64,000 nt of DNA, taken from NCBI RefSeq assembly GCF_036373705.1, contig NC_089850.1, forward strand, positions 45,062,048-45,126,047, in the 5' to 3' direction. Below the pieces are notes generated by a model. That model was not told the DNA's origin and made no database searches. It worked only from the letters and a program-made list of their open reading frames with translations. The stretch comes from Amia ocellicauda. Lineage: Eukaryota; Chordata; Actinopteri; Amiiformes; Amiidae. Shown here piece by piece: positions 12,480 through 29,375 of this stretch (the stretch's first letter is position 1; the number at the start of each line of letters is the position of its first letter). The position numbers and the translations under genes were made by a program.

Positions 12480-15400
12480 AAGTACAGACCGTCAGGCTCC
12501 TCTTTTCTTTTTTCTAAATCCGTTTATCATCTGTGCACAGTTTTGTCTTTGTAAGACAGCACAGGAACAGCCCTCCAGCACAGTGAATTAAAGGCCCCTG
12601 CTTTGATATGAATGGACTGCTGACCCCAGAGTCTCATGACTTTCCGTGTGGAAGATATGCAGGAGCCCGTGTGATCTGTTACGGCCTCCCTGCCAGTAAT
12701 GGGGAGACTGTGATTCAGTGCGGCTTATTCACAGTCAATAAGAGAAAACTGTGTTCTGGAAGAGGGAAGTACTACTCGTATCCTAGGTGGATATGTTTTC
12801 TAGGATTGTGCAACTTCAGTTTACTCATCACTGAAGTGCAGGGTTTGCTTTATTGGCCCAAATCAATAGACTGAAAAACAAGTGTTTCTCAAAGAAGTTA
12901 CAAGTAGGCTATTTGTCTAGCTTTGAAATTCCATGGTCAACACCTAAACCCAAAGTAGAGAGCATGGATCATATACCACTCCACTAGCACATACTTTGCA
13001 TTAAATGGGATTTATAATGGTTAGAAAACATTAAAAACATTCTGAAGTTTCTTCACGTGTTGACTCACTGTGTTTGGAGTGAAGAATGACACTGAATTTA
13101 CCTGGCCAGATCATTGTATAACTTTGATTTCATTTCAATATGTGTTCAATATGTGCTTTTTTATTTGTTTGTTTGTTTTAAAGTGGAGGGGAACATAATC
13201 CTAACAAGGACAATTTGCCTGCTGCACTAAATGGGTAACTAGATACGGGTCATAATAACATTCTGTACTTCCTTAAGTGAGCCTTCTTGTTATATTTATC
13301 TTTAACATTGCACGTACTGTTATTATTATTATTAGGAAATCTGCATATTTTCAGGACAAAAAATATATGTTTTTACAAGGTTACAAGGACTTATAGGATG
13401 CCAAGAATGGAAATCATTTATGCCAGTATAAAGTTATACCAGCCGTATTGCACAGTGAAAATGAAGGCTTTAACTTGAAAGATTAAGCAATCTAACCGTC
13501 TCACCCCCTACCCCCGAGAATACTTGTGAATAGACAGTGACAAGTACAGAATAGGAATGCCTGGGGTTAAATAATATAATCAAATATTGATAACATTTGT
13601 TTTCCTAATCTCTGATCACCTGACTATATCGTGTTACTTTGGCCTCTGACAGACTATTGATTGTTTCAACTTTAGGGGATAGAAGAAGTTAAGAATGTGT
13701 CTGTCTCACTTATCTTCATCATCTTGATGAAGTCACAGTCCCACAGTCTTGAGTACAATGGTAAGTGCTTAATAACCAACATTATTTTCTGAACGTAATT
13801 ATTCATCACATCCTTGAAGCCATGTGTTATTTGCTAATACAACCCAACAGTTTTATGACTTAATGTGCAATGTCGATATAATAGGTCTACTACAATCACA
13901 CCATGGACAAAACTCATAGGATACTGCTCAGGGCAAAACCACTGCACTGAAAATGGAGAAAGCATACACATGTTTTTATTTTATTAATGACTATGTTAGT
14001 ATAGAATTAGCTTCTATATCACTCTAAGTGCAGAGACTAGATTTGCAAACCCATTTTCCTGAACTTGTGTATCTGTTCTTGAAATAAATGTAGCACATGT
14101 AATGCAAATACTTATATGAATTGATTTACTGTAGTTCTCTTGACAGTTTAACTTGGTTTAATGAGCTGTTTAATTCAATAATTAAATCTGCAGGCAGGAC
14201 AAAAGCTTGAGGCTGCAACTGTCACCAAACATCCAAAACATGATGCGGATTTTGCCCAAAAATCATTAGACACTTTAGAATGCACCATTTTAGAGACACT
14301 GGCATTACGACAATATTTTCTTTAATCCAATCACCTTTGAATTTTATAGTTTAAAATCCTTTTGACAACAACAGTTTTGTAATCTATATTTTGTTTTGTC
14401 AATAGTAGATGAAACCTTGATTTTATCCCCCTCTCATTGGCTAGTTTTTTGTATTTGTTTTCTGAAAAAGTATTTGTGACCTGACAAAAAAAAAAAAAAA
14501 CTTAACATAATTTACATAACAATCGGTAATTGTTCTGTGTTGCTTTGGCAGTTTGAACTGATAAGACCATAACAACTGACTATCAAATGTCTGAAATGAA
14601 GAACAGGAAAGACGTACTCACTGGCCTTGAACCCCCCCTAGAAAAGTTGCCTATTGTTCTCTAAGAATATATGGCACGCCTGTTTCAGATGTCGACTCCA
14701 GAATAGGCCTTCATTTAGCATTTCTAAAAGGTAGATGCTAAACAACAAAGGCCCTTGCATAGCATTATTTAAATGTACATGTTCAACTTGAAAGAGTAGC
14801 TGCCGTGCAGACGTATAACATGTGTGTGAGTTTTGTTTCAAAGCACATGATTTGACGATACAGACTGGAGGCAATGTCAGTGATGTTGTCCACTGAGAGT
14901 TCAGTAAAAAAAGACAGGGGCCTAAACCAAATCAACATCTTACCCTACCTGTGAATCATAAATGGTGAACTTCTACCCTCTTGCATTTTTGTTTATATGT
15001 AGGAGAAATAAATACGATCCATATTAATAACACAGTGCTGCTCCAAGATAGACAAGTATTCGACATGTAATAGGCATTGCGTTATGTGGTAAACTTGTGG
15101 TAAATGAGGGATAATAAATCCACACCCAACACAAGGGAATGCATTTGTCAGGATGAAATGTTTGCCATATCCACAATCCTACTGAGATCTGAGCGCTGGA
15201 GTGATCCACGGAGAACAGACCTATCAGCTATCAGACTATCAGCTACACTGCAGCAGAGCATTCAGAAACCAAAAAAATAACAATGGAAAACAAGAACAAA
15301 ATATAGCAGTGAGTTTTTGAATCATGAACACCATTCCCACCACTACAGGGCAACCGAAAATTCGAAAGAGACGGTGATAACACACGCCTGATGTTTTCAA

Positions 15401-18027
15401 GGTTAATCCTGGCATTCTCATTTTTTGGACGCGGGGTGGGGGGTTGTACTGTTACTGTCATTACTGAGCATTTACCAGAACACTTCCGAAGGAATGACAG
15501 AACAGAAAGTAATGAGTATAGACATGCATTTCCTTTAAATTGTGAAGTCACTGGATGATTTTGGATAAAAACCCTTTCTGAGCTGCATAACACAGCACAG
15601 CTGGGAAGCATTGTATTTGATGTATGAATTTGGTTGCTTGAACCTTATTGATTGAAAAAATAAAACCTATACAGACACCGATACAGAATTCAAGCGTGGA
15701 TGATTTAGACTTCTGAAGTTTATTTTATGTATTTATTTACCCCCCCAAAACACTGTCTCCCTGGAAGTTGAGATCCCTGACTCGAGACAAACAATAACTG
15801 AAATATCTTAAAACTGTTCAAATCATTCAATGCTCTGTCAGCAAATGAATTGTAAATATTCCATTGATGCCTTGGAAGAACCAAGAAAAAAATGAAGTCT
15901 TCCAGGATATACATGTCAAGTTAAACCCAGTGAAAACGCTGTGATGCAACCTCACTGAAGAATGTACCCGGGGAGATGAGTGAAAAGAGAGCTGGTCGCT
16001 AGAGAGCATTGTTATGACAGCCACACTTTGAGTACTGTTGTGTGCAGTATTGTATTTTAATGATATACATTGCTGCCAGAAAAAGATAATATCGGTTGCC
16101 AATACTGTATTTCACAACCTGCTCGTCACTGTTCTGAGTCGTCCTAGAAAGTGGGAATCACAATGCACCGAGCCAGAAACGTCACAAATTTAGACGTTAA
16201 AGTCGACACAGATAGCACTTGGGATTTATGAGTGGCCTATGATTAACTACCATATCTTATAACTATTAATAATTATTATGTTTTTGTTTTTTTCCTATAC
16301 ATAGAACATTTAAAAGTTCCTAGAAAATGAATGAATGAATGAATGGATAATTATATAAGTCTGTTTGAATAGGGATCCCAGTATGTCTTATCAAACTGCA
16401 GGGCTGTCAATAAGCGGAGGTGCCATTGTACCACCGTAGACCCTGGACTGTGATCACAGTTCACAGACTCTGCAATTCCCCCTGTCTAAATAGGACACAG
16501 GCCAAAGAACAATGAAAAGCTCAACATCAGCAAATCTATAGATCTGCTCTGCATTCATGTGATTTGTACTAAGCTCACTTCCTTAAAGTCATGAGACACT
16601 ACTTGATATTCATCTACTTTTGACTGTGGTTGATTAAAGAGGGTATTGCAGGGCCTAAAATGATGTCATCATAATAATCATTAATTATCATTACTGTTAA
16701 AGCATGTGTTAGAAAAACAACATAATTTCAAGTCTCATTTTTTATTTTTATTGGTCAGAGCCAGAGCTACATCTTGAGAGGGGGGGGAAATCTGGACAGC
16801 CTGTCAGAAATGGGAGGTAAAGGTTCTCACACTTTTCATGCGTCACGGCCATGAGAACTGATTCTGTTCCACAGTGGCATGAAAGCCTTATTAGCATTGT
16901 GGGCTAATAAAGAAATACCCACATCTACCCATATTATCTATGTATCTATCTATTTATCTATCTACCTGTTTATCTATATTTTTTCTAAAGCATTCTCAAA
17001 CTCTCCTAGATCTGTTAGACTAAAACAACAGAGCGTTTGTAATTGGAAGTGGCAACACTGGAGTAAGTAGCAGGAGTATATTTTTCATTTTTATAACTCA
17101 ACCACACTCAATTTACCTAGTACTCTATCCCAAAAACATTTTCAAGCAGTACTGTGTTCTCAGGCATCACGCCAATCTTCAAATCTTCAAATGTGTAACC
17201 TCAGAATCATTATTTATTTTAAGTGTAATAATAGAGTGTTCTCTATGGTGAAGCCAAAAATAAAGAAAATATTGTTGATCCTTGGATGACACGATCCCTC
17301 AGCTCATCTGTGGTGTCATTGTAATTATGAGTTGCAGTTTTTTTCCTGGAACCAGCTGAGGCGATCGAAGTGGGGCATGTGATGGACGCACTGTTTCTTG
17401 TGAGCGGGGCTGCTGTGATGTCATTGAAGATGCAGAGTGTGTTGCGTTCTGGACAGACCCTGGAACAATGCATTTAATTCAGGGAGCCTCTGACTCCAGT
17501 CTTCTACTTTGGCTCTTGTAAAAATTCAAAGCTTGAGACTATGTATAAGGACTGGTCTGTGGCATAATGCACATGATTCAGGGAATAGTTCTCTGTTGAG
17601 ACTTCTCTGACCTGTACTTACAAAGCATAAAGCAGGGACAGTGCATTTAGCATTGGCAAGTAAAGGACAAGCAAATAGTGCAAAGGTCATTTTCAACTTA
17701 TTAAACTGACTATTAAAACAATTTGTTGATATAAAGATATCTAGAATAATGATGGCTATAATGTAGGATCTCACACAACTTTACTGAGCAACAGCTTCAG
17801 GTTAAGTGGACAAGGGGGTCAATGTGAATTGATGCAAAAGTTAAAGAATTATCTGTAAAAGTAGTGAAATGTCACTACTGCTGTAACTCATGTATACATT
17901 GACTTATACTTCATGTATGCATTCTCTGTAAAGCGCTCTGTAGCAATTCCTTGGTTTTGTGTAGTGTAGGGCACTATTTTAAATAAGGATTGATAGATTA
18001 ATTGATTGATGTAAAGGAACAATATTA
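12480..18027. other. Intergenic DNA, no gene seen
   Basis: No credible coding region was found in about 5.5 kb. Small features are an A-run (14485-14499), a TATC/TATT repeat near 16935-16980, a GAAT repeat at 16330-16345, and one copy of a short dispersed repeat at about 14918-14975 that resembles 41862-41920 and 48780-48842. Confidence 0.55.
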
Positions 18028-18654
18028 CACCGATCAGCCATAACATTATGACCACCTGCCTAATATTGTATAGGTCCCCCTTTTGCTGCCAAAACAGCTC
18101 TAACCCGTCGAAGGCATGGACTCCACTAGACCTCTGAAGGTGTGCTGTGGTATCTGGCACCAAGACATTTAAGTCCGAGGTGGAGCCTCCATGGATCGGA
18201 CTTGTTTGTCCAGCACATCCCACAGATGTTAACTTTTACAGCAATTTGAGCTACAGTAGCTCGTCTGTTGGATCGGACCACACAGGCCAGCCTTCGCTCC
18301 CCATGTGCATCAGTGAGCCTTGGCCGCCCATGACCCTGTCGCCGGTTCAACGCTTTACCTTCCTTGGAGCACTTTTGATAGGTACTGACCACTGCAGACC
18401 GGGAACACCTCACAAGAGCTGCAGTTTTGGAGATGCTCTGACCCAGTCGTCTAGCCATCACAGTTTGGCCCTTGTCAAAGTCGCTCAGATCCTTACGCTT
18501 GACCATTTTTCCTGCTTCTAACACATCAACTTTGAGGACAAAATGTTCACTTGCTGCCTAATATATCCCACCCACTGACAGGTGCCACGATAATGAGATT
18601 ATCAGTGTTATTCACTTCACCTGTCAGTGGTCATAATGTTATGGCTGATCGGTG
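18028..18654 (-). mobile_element. Internally deleted Tc1/mariner element (627 bp)
   Basis: Terminal inverted repeats CACCGATCAGCCATAACATT (18028) and its complement ending GGCTGATCGGTG (18654) are flanked by TA on both sides (18026-18027 and 18655-18656). On the - strand 18524-18126 encodes the N-terminal helix-turn-helix part of a Tc1 transposase, including [27 protein letters not shown] and the GHGRPRLTD hook between the two DNA-binding subdomains. The catalytic domain is absent: after about 90 residues the reading passes into the other end. This is a non-autonomous deletion derivative. Confidence 0.93.

Positions 18655-18656
<2 letters not shown>

Positions 18657-18699
<43 letters not shown>
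18657..18699. repeat. (TAA)n microsatellite
   Basis: A near-perfect trinucleotide run directly abuts the right TA of the deleted Tc1 element at 18028-18654. Confidence 0.9.
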
Positions 18700-18700
<1 letters not shown>

Positions 18701-21435
18701 AAACATTTACTTGTGCTTTATCATCATCTCCTCTTGAACCAATCATGTACAGATGTTTCCACCTTGCCACTGAGGGACTGTCCTTTCTCTGTGTAAGGAT
18801 TACCCCACTGAGACACCAGGGACATCTATATCAAAGCGTCTTCACATTTCAGGATTGCACTCAGACACAAATCTACAAAAATATAATTCAAGAACACTTA
18901 GTCATTACCTGTCCTATTTTATGCATAAGCAGATACACAAAAATAACAAACACAAAAACAAGAAAGCAAAGCATTATCAATGCTAAATGAGTGATGTCAG
19001 CATCATCCTCTATAAAATATTAGCATACTTTCTACACACCGTTTCCCTTTCCTTTTATATAAAAAGCTATAAAAATAAGTGATTTTTTTAAGAAAATAAC
19101 GGTAATGTAAGATCTCCACCTAGTGGCTACAAATCTTACTACATTGATATTTATGTATGTGTAATATATTTTTAAAAATCGTACAAGAAGATGTGAATTA
19201 TTTATTTTTGTGTGAGTGAGTGTGTGTGTGTGTGTGGATTCCAGAGATGAACATGCATTGTCACTGTCAGGTGGCATGTCTTAGGCCTTCTATCTCTATG
19301 TAATGCATTCACAACTACTAATCCATTGCCTTTAAATGAATTTTTCAGGGAGGTGATAATAAAGACCTGAGGGGTTCTCCATGAGGGTCAGAGGGACTCA
19401 GGATAGAAGACTTTTTTGGTAGGTGGGTCCAACACTATCATCCTTGATTGTCTGTGTGAAACACCACCAGTTGTGTCACATGGTGTAGTATCTTGTTAGT
19501 AGATGGGCCTTCACCATAACAGAACAAAACAATAACAAGCATTCTGTCTCACTGTCCTGCTCCTCGCCAAAGGAAACGAAAGCTTAAAAAATTAAATAAA
19601 AATGTCCTGATTCAAAAACTTCAAGTGTGCTGTGTTAGCAAGGCAGATAAAAAGAGAGCAGCATTGTGCTCGTGATAATGGAAGCAACCTGACTATGATT
19701 GTTATTGATCGATTGATAGAGAAGCACAGGCGATAAGGGCTGTTTTCATGCTCTTATGCTGGGGAGAAAGTGCAGCACATTATGGTAGCTCCATTACTGG
19801 GCATTACTGATTTCCTACCTACTCGATCCTGCTTCTTTTTAAAGTGGAAAAATGATTAGTCTGTCACAGTCATCATATCTCAGATCAATAACAGTCCTCT
19901 GAATATTGAATGTGTTTTTGTTATTTTTCCTATCTCTGTAGAAATGAACAACTAAAGGATGAAACACAGTTACTACTGTCATAGCAGAACAGTATTTTGG
20001 CAATCAATAAGGAAGCAAAGCCTGCAGGAGAACTGGACCTTTATTGCAGTACACCAAAAATACAGGATTCAGTATTACTATTTTTTTAAAGTCTAGAATA
20101 GTGACTTCAATGCAAGATTTTCAAGAATATATACATAACCACAGCACTCTCATCAAATTGATCTTTGCAACTGCTAGCTAAAACACAGACAGCCCATGAT
20201 GCAATGCATTTGATAAATAAAGTGTCTGACTAATTAGGCAAATCAGGTAGAAGATTATGCCCAGATGGAGAAGTCAAATGAAGAAATCAAAAGCAGAGGA
20301 AAAAGCAAACTGCATGTTCATATCGAATGTAATCAATATTGCAGATCTTTTCCAAACTTCCTATTTACTAACCAGATCCCACGCTCATGAATATTAAACT
20401 AACAGTGTAAGTATAAAACTATTCCTAGCAATATAGCTAAACAGCAGTTTGGTGTGGGTCACCATATGGGCTGAGGAATCCACCCACAATAAATTGATAA
20501 CACAGGCTGGGACCTGAATGTGTGTGGGTGTTTCTGCTGGGTATGCTGAAGTGTTGTGTATATGGCTCCATAAATATGCAACACATTCTGCAGCAGAGAT
20601 TGCAAAATCTTTCTCAAACCACGCTTTTTCATTTTAGTTTTTATTAGCACTGTAAAAAATAAGGGTTGGATTCCAAAAATCCACTTCCCATATTTAAATG
20701 TACTGCCCTAAGAGCTCCATCACACCTGGCAGATTGGCATCTCTCCAGCAATCAGCTGGTTGATTAGCACAGACAGTGTTTGTGAAGATACATGTATTAA
20801 AACAAAAACAATTACATGAGGGATAAAAAAATACTTGGAGTTGAAAGCATCATAATCGGTTTTAATACAACAAACATATTTCACTGATATCCATATAAAG
20901 TCTGCTGATACTCATTGAAGGTTTGCATATGAATCATCCTCTCAATGACACTCACAACTAATGGAATGTCACTAAATAATACAAATATGAAAAATGTGTA
21001 GGAGTGGCATGTATTACTTTTATTTTATATTGAAAAAGGGTAATGGACATGATTTATTTATTTATTTGTCATGAAGTCAGGTTGCTTGACGTGTTGAATA
21101 GGAAAGGGACCTAATAGTTGGTGCTTTGAAGGTGTATATTATTGTAGCTGTTTGTTGTTCTGCTTTTCCCTCTTTTTTTAAACATGATCAGAAAAGGGTC
21201 CTAATTAAATTCCAAACAATATTGCACATTTTAATGAAAGACATGGATTTGATTATTAATTGTTGCTTAAATTAAAAGTCAGGAAACATCTCACCTGCTT
21301 GTTGTTTTCTAATGTCAAACACCCTCACTCATAAAATATCTGTAATGTGCTCATAATAAAATATCTTGCATTTACAGCATAGTAACGTTCTGGTTAACAA
21401 TTTTAGAGTAGAGTTAGGTAGAGTTATTAATCTTG
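18700..21435. other. Intergenic DNA, no gene seen
   Basis: AT-rich sequence without a supported gene. A short GT run lies at 19217-19236. Other ORFs are short and have no recognisable family. Confidence 0.55.
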
Positions 21436-21439
21436 TTAT

Positions 21440-22079
21440 GCATGCATCATTGAAATGTATGATGACCCTCACCTACTGCTGTCTCGAACACACTGCACCA
21501 AGCTACCTTGAGACCCTCGTCTCTCCATACATCCCCTCCAGACCACTGTGCTCCTCCAGTGCCAGAAGACTACCTCTGCCTCCTCTCCACTCTCCTTCCT
21601 CCAGAGCCGCTCCTTCTCATCCCTGGTACCTAAATGGTGGAACGACCTTCCCACCGAAGTCAAAACAGCAGAGTCCTTGACCTCCTTCTAGCGCTTACTC
21701 AAGACGCATCTTTTCAGATGGTACTTTTGTCACTTACTCTCCTGTAATATAGTACTTTACAACACTTTATCATACTTCTTGCGTTACTAGTACTCATATT
21801 GTTGTTTTGATTTCCCCTATGGTCCCTTTCCCATGGCCCTTGACTGTGACCTAACATCTTGTCTGCTCTCAGCTTTTACTATCCAGGATGTAAGACCTAA
21901 TTTATTGTATTCACTTGTGTAAATTGAAATTTGTAAAACGTATTTTGCTTTGAATTGCACTGTATTATGTAAATATGAATTTGTAATGTTTTATGCCTTG
22001 TATTGAACTGTACTTTTGCACTTTGTATTGCGCTTATATTTTGTAAGTCGCCCTGGATAAAGGTGTCTGCCAAGAAATA

Positions 22080-22116
<37 letters not shown>

Positions 22117-22117
22117 T
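21440..22117 (+). mobile_element. L2-like LINE, 3' end with C-terminal ORF2 remnant and (TAA)n tail
   Basis: Frame-shifted pieces of the extreme C-terminus of a non-LTR reverse transcriptase protein are visible at about 21470-21720: the CSSSARRLPLPPLHS-type segment, then a broken WNDLP-like motif around 21630-21660 (TGGTGGAACGACCTTCCC). A noncoding 3' region ends in TCGCCCTGGATAAAGGTGTC then TGCCAAGAAATAA and a (TAA)n tail (22079-22117). The same family occurs inverted at 55613-56700, where the protein is longer, and as tails at 12128, 22906, 53160 and 54400. Confidence 0.82.
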
Positions 22118-22900
22118 TTACATCAATAGCACAAAGAATGCATATAGCCGACATATCCAAAAATGATTTGGACCTGAACATTAGTTATTTAACCCGTGTA
22201 AAAATGTCAATTGTTTCTCACCTCTAAACAAAACTAAGAACAAAATACAAGCAAGCACTCAAGCAAACACAGCACATTAAACTGGTTCCTCAGGACAGGA
22301 TAGTCAACAATCGAAACGTCACGTCACTGTGAAACACAAAGCAAGCTCAGAATTACAGAGCTTATGTGTCATGTGTGTTAAATGGATTTCTTATTAAATG
22401 ACTTAATATGTACAGTATTCAAACCAACAGAGGGAAATAAGTTAAGTGGCGTATTGCATGTACAATCTATTCAACAAGACTATTCCACAGACCCGGTATC
22501 ACTTTAGGTTTTTTTGCACCAGTGAGAGGTGTCTATTAATGAGTAAGAGTCACATAACCCATAAGTGATGAGTAGCCATGTGGTGTGCTGCCTGTGGCTT
22601 GTGACCGTGTCCATGGATGACAGTGTTGAGGCTGAAGATTAGAGTAGACATCTGCGCTGCCTAATCGCAGAGGATCATTCCTGACCTTCTGTCCACTTCA
22701 GCTTTGTCTTAAAGCATATATAACACATGGCACATTTGATATACTTTGTCTCTATCAGTCTTCATGGAAGCAAGTTTGTGTTGTACAACGCATTACAAGT
22801 ATCTAAGGACACACAAGAACAGTGAATATGAGTAAATAAGTTCTGAGAGAACATAGTGAAAGAAAGAAAACGTGGACCGCAATCTGTTATACACATATGT
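22118..22900. other. Intergenic DNA, no gene seen
   Basis: No coding region or recognisable repeat was found in this stretch. Confidence 0.5.
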
Positions 22901-22902
22901 AC

Positions 22903-22956
22903 AAAGTCGCCCTGGGTAAGGGCATCTGCCAATAAATAAATAAATAAATAAATAAG
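22903..22956 (+). repeat. L2-like tail remnant with (TAAA)n
   Basis: The motif TCGCCCTGGGTAAGGGCATC then TGCC is the terminal motif of the L2-like copies in this window. Here it is followed by a tetranucleotide (AATA)n run instead of (TAA)n. Confidence 0.75.
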
Positions 22957-22960
22957 ATTA

Positions 22961-23043
<83 letters not shown>
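22961..23043. repeat. (AC)n(TC)n compound microsatellite
   Basis: About 28 bases of AC repeat run straight into about 54 bases of TC repeat. Confidence 0.95.
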
Positions 23044-23045
<2 letters not shown>

Positions 23046-23281
23046 GTGGATGGTTAAGGTAGCATATTTAAGGCAAACTTATATAATCCTACACTGATGT
23101 TCTGCTGGCCTATTCATTTTTTGACAGGACTGAGAGGTGTAAACACTGCATATGATTTCAGCCAGTAGACCCCCCCCAAGTGTGTGCAATAGAAACCACA
23201 ATGTAGCAAAGAATAATGCATGTAGCACCAGTTCACCTAAAACATGCATCATCAATACACTGAACCATCTTCCCTTCTGTG

Positions 23282-23284
<3 letters not shown>

Positions 23285-23343
<59 letters not shown>

Positions 23344-23379
23344 TCTATTCCTCCCTCCCTCTCTCCCCCTCTCTCTCTC
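23285..23379. repeat. (CT)n polypyrimidine tract upstream of rd3 exon 1
   Basis: An uninterrupted (CT)n stretch (23285-23339) continues as CCTCCCTCTCTCCCC-like sequence to about 23379, immediately before the inferred rd3 first exon. Such mirror-symmetric purine/pyrimidine tracts can form triplex DNA. Confidence 0.9.
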
Positions 23380-23706
23380 TGCTGATAGAGCTTATTGTGG
23401 CTAAATAGGCTTAGATTGATTGCTATGGCAACTGCAAATCACAATCAAGGAGTGAAGGCTTAATCAGCCGGAGATCCAGTCAGGTCCCCTGACAGCACAT
23501 TAAAACTGAAGCAACAAGTATCGGCAAAGCAGACCTCCAGTTTGCTGAAGAAAGTGCCGGGAGACTGCGATCTGGAAAAGAAACAGCAGGCACACCACTT
23601 CAGCAAATATTATACATTTGTTCAGCTTATTCACTTTCTCTGTTTTAGCTTTCTGCCACGCTGAAAAGAGTTCTCTTCTGACCCAAAGATACATCACCAG
23701 GTAAGT
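23380..23706 (+). promoter_or_regulatory. rd3: Probable rd3 promoter and noncoding exon 1
   Basis: Just after the CT tract lie TGCTGA (23380-23385), an NRL-type half site, and CTTAATC (23459-23465), a CRX/OTX-type core. Both factors are typical of photoreceptor promoters. The following sequence stays non-repetitive and ends in CATCACCAG|GTAAGT with the donor at 23701-23706, close to the consensus. The first coding exon of rd3 begins at an acceptor 2.9 kb further on. A pyrimidine-rich CTCTGTTTTAG at 23637-23647 could mark an extra 5' exon of about 53 bases. The assignment is inferred from position and motifs. Confidence 0.45.
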
Positions 23707-28725
<5,019 letters not shown>

Positions 28726-29375
28726 CTGAGTGGCAGGACCTGTGAGCATGTCAGTGGAGCCCAGTAGGAAAAGACTCGGTTATTACAGCAAAACAGAACA
28801 AAAAACTCTGGCTGGCAGCAGGTACCACGAACAGCTTTTCAACTTCTATCTCCCAGGGTTTACCAGTCAGGTTTTTTTAACCTTTTTAACTTATAAATAT
28901 TTATTAGATTATATTTTACACAGGTACCTTAAAATGTATGCTACCTGTCTGTCTTGGTATTGCTTTTACTATGCTTTTCCTAAACCCCACAGCAGTACCA
29001 CACTACAAGATGAATGCATGTGGTTTCTGCAAATCTTAAAAAAGAAATTACAGGATGTGTTACTTTTGGCTCCCCCCCCCACACCACACACACACACAAA
29101 CAAAATAAATTTCCAAGAGCAATCAACACCATATTTTGTACTGCAGTACTGGATTTTACTTTTCACATGTACAAATACATATTCTTTCCAAAATCTTGAC
29201 AAACCTGTCTGTGTCATACGATGCTTTATGTTTCAGTATTATTCTAAAGGAAATCAACAAAAATGTTATGCAATATGTGTTCCTTTAAAAATCTATTCTG
29301 TACGACCATGCTCCAGATGAACTGCTTTTCAAAAGAAACACTGGGCAGATCCTAGTAGAGCACGTCACGAATAAA
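28726..29375 (+). other. rd3: rd3 3' untranslated region (approximate)
   Basis: AATAAA occurs at about 29104 and again at about 29370. Either could end the transcript. The boundary is an estimate. Confidence 0.4.

Noticed and set aside
23152..23385. 77-codon ORF ending in Ser-Leu repeats
   Set aside because: It is a translation of the (CT)n tract and not a protein-coding signal.
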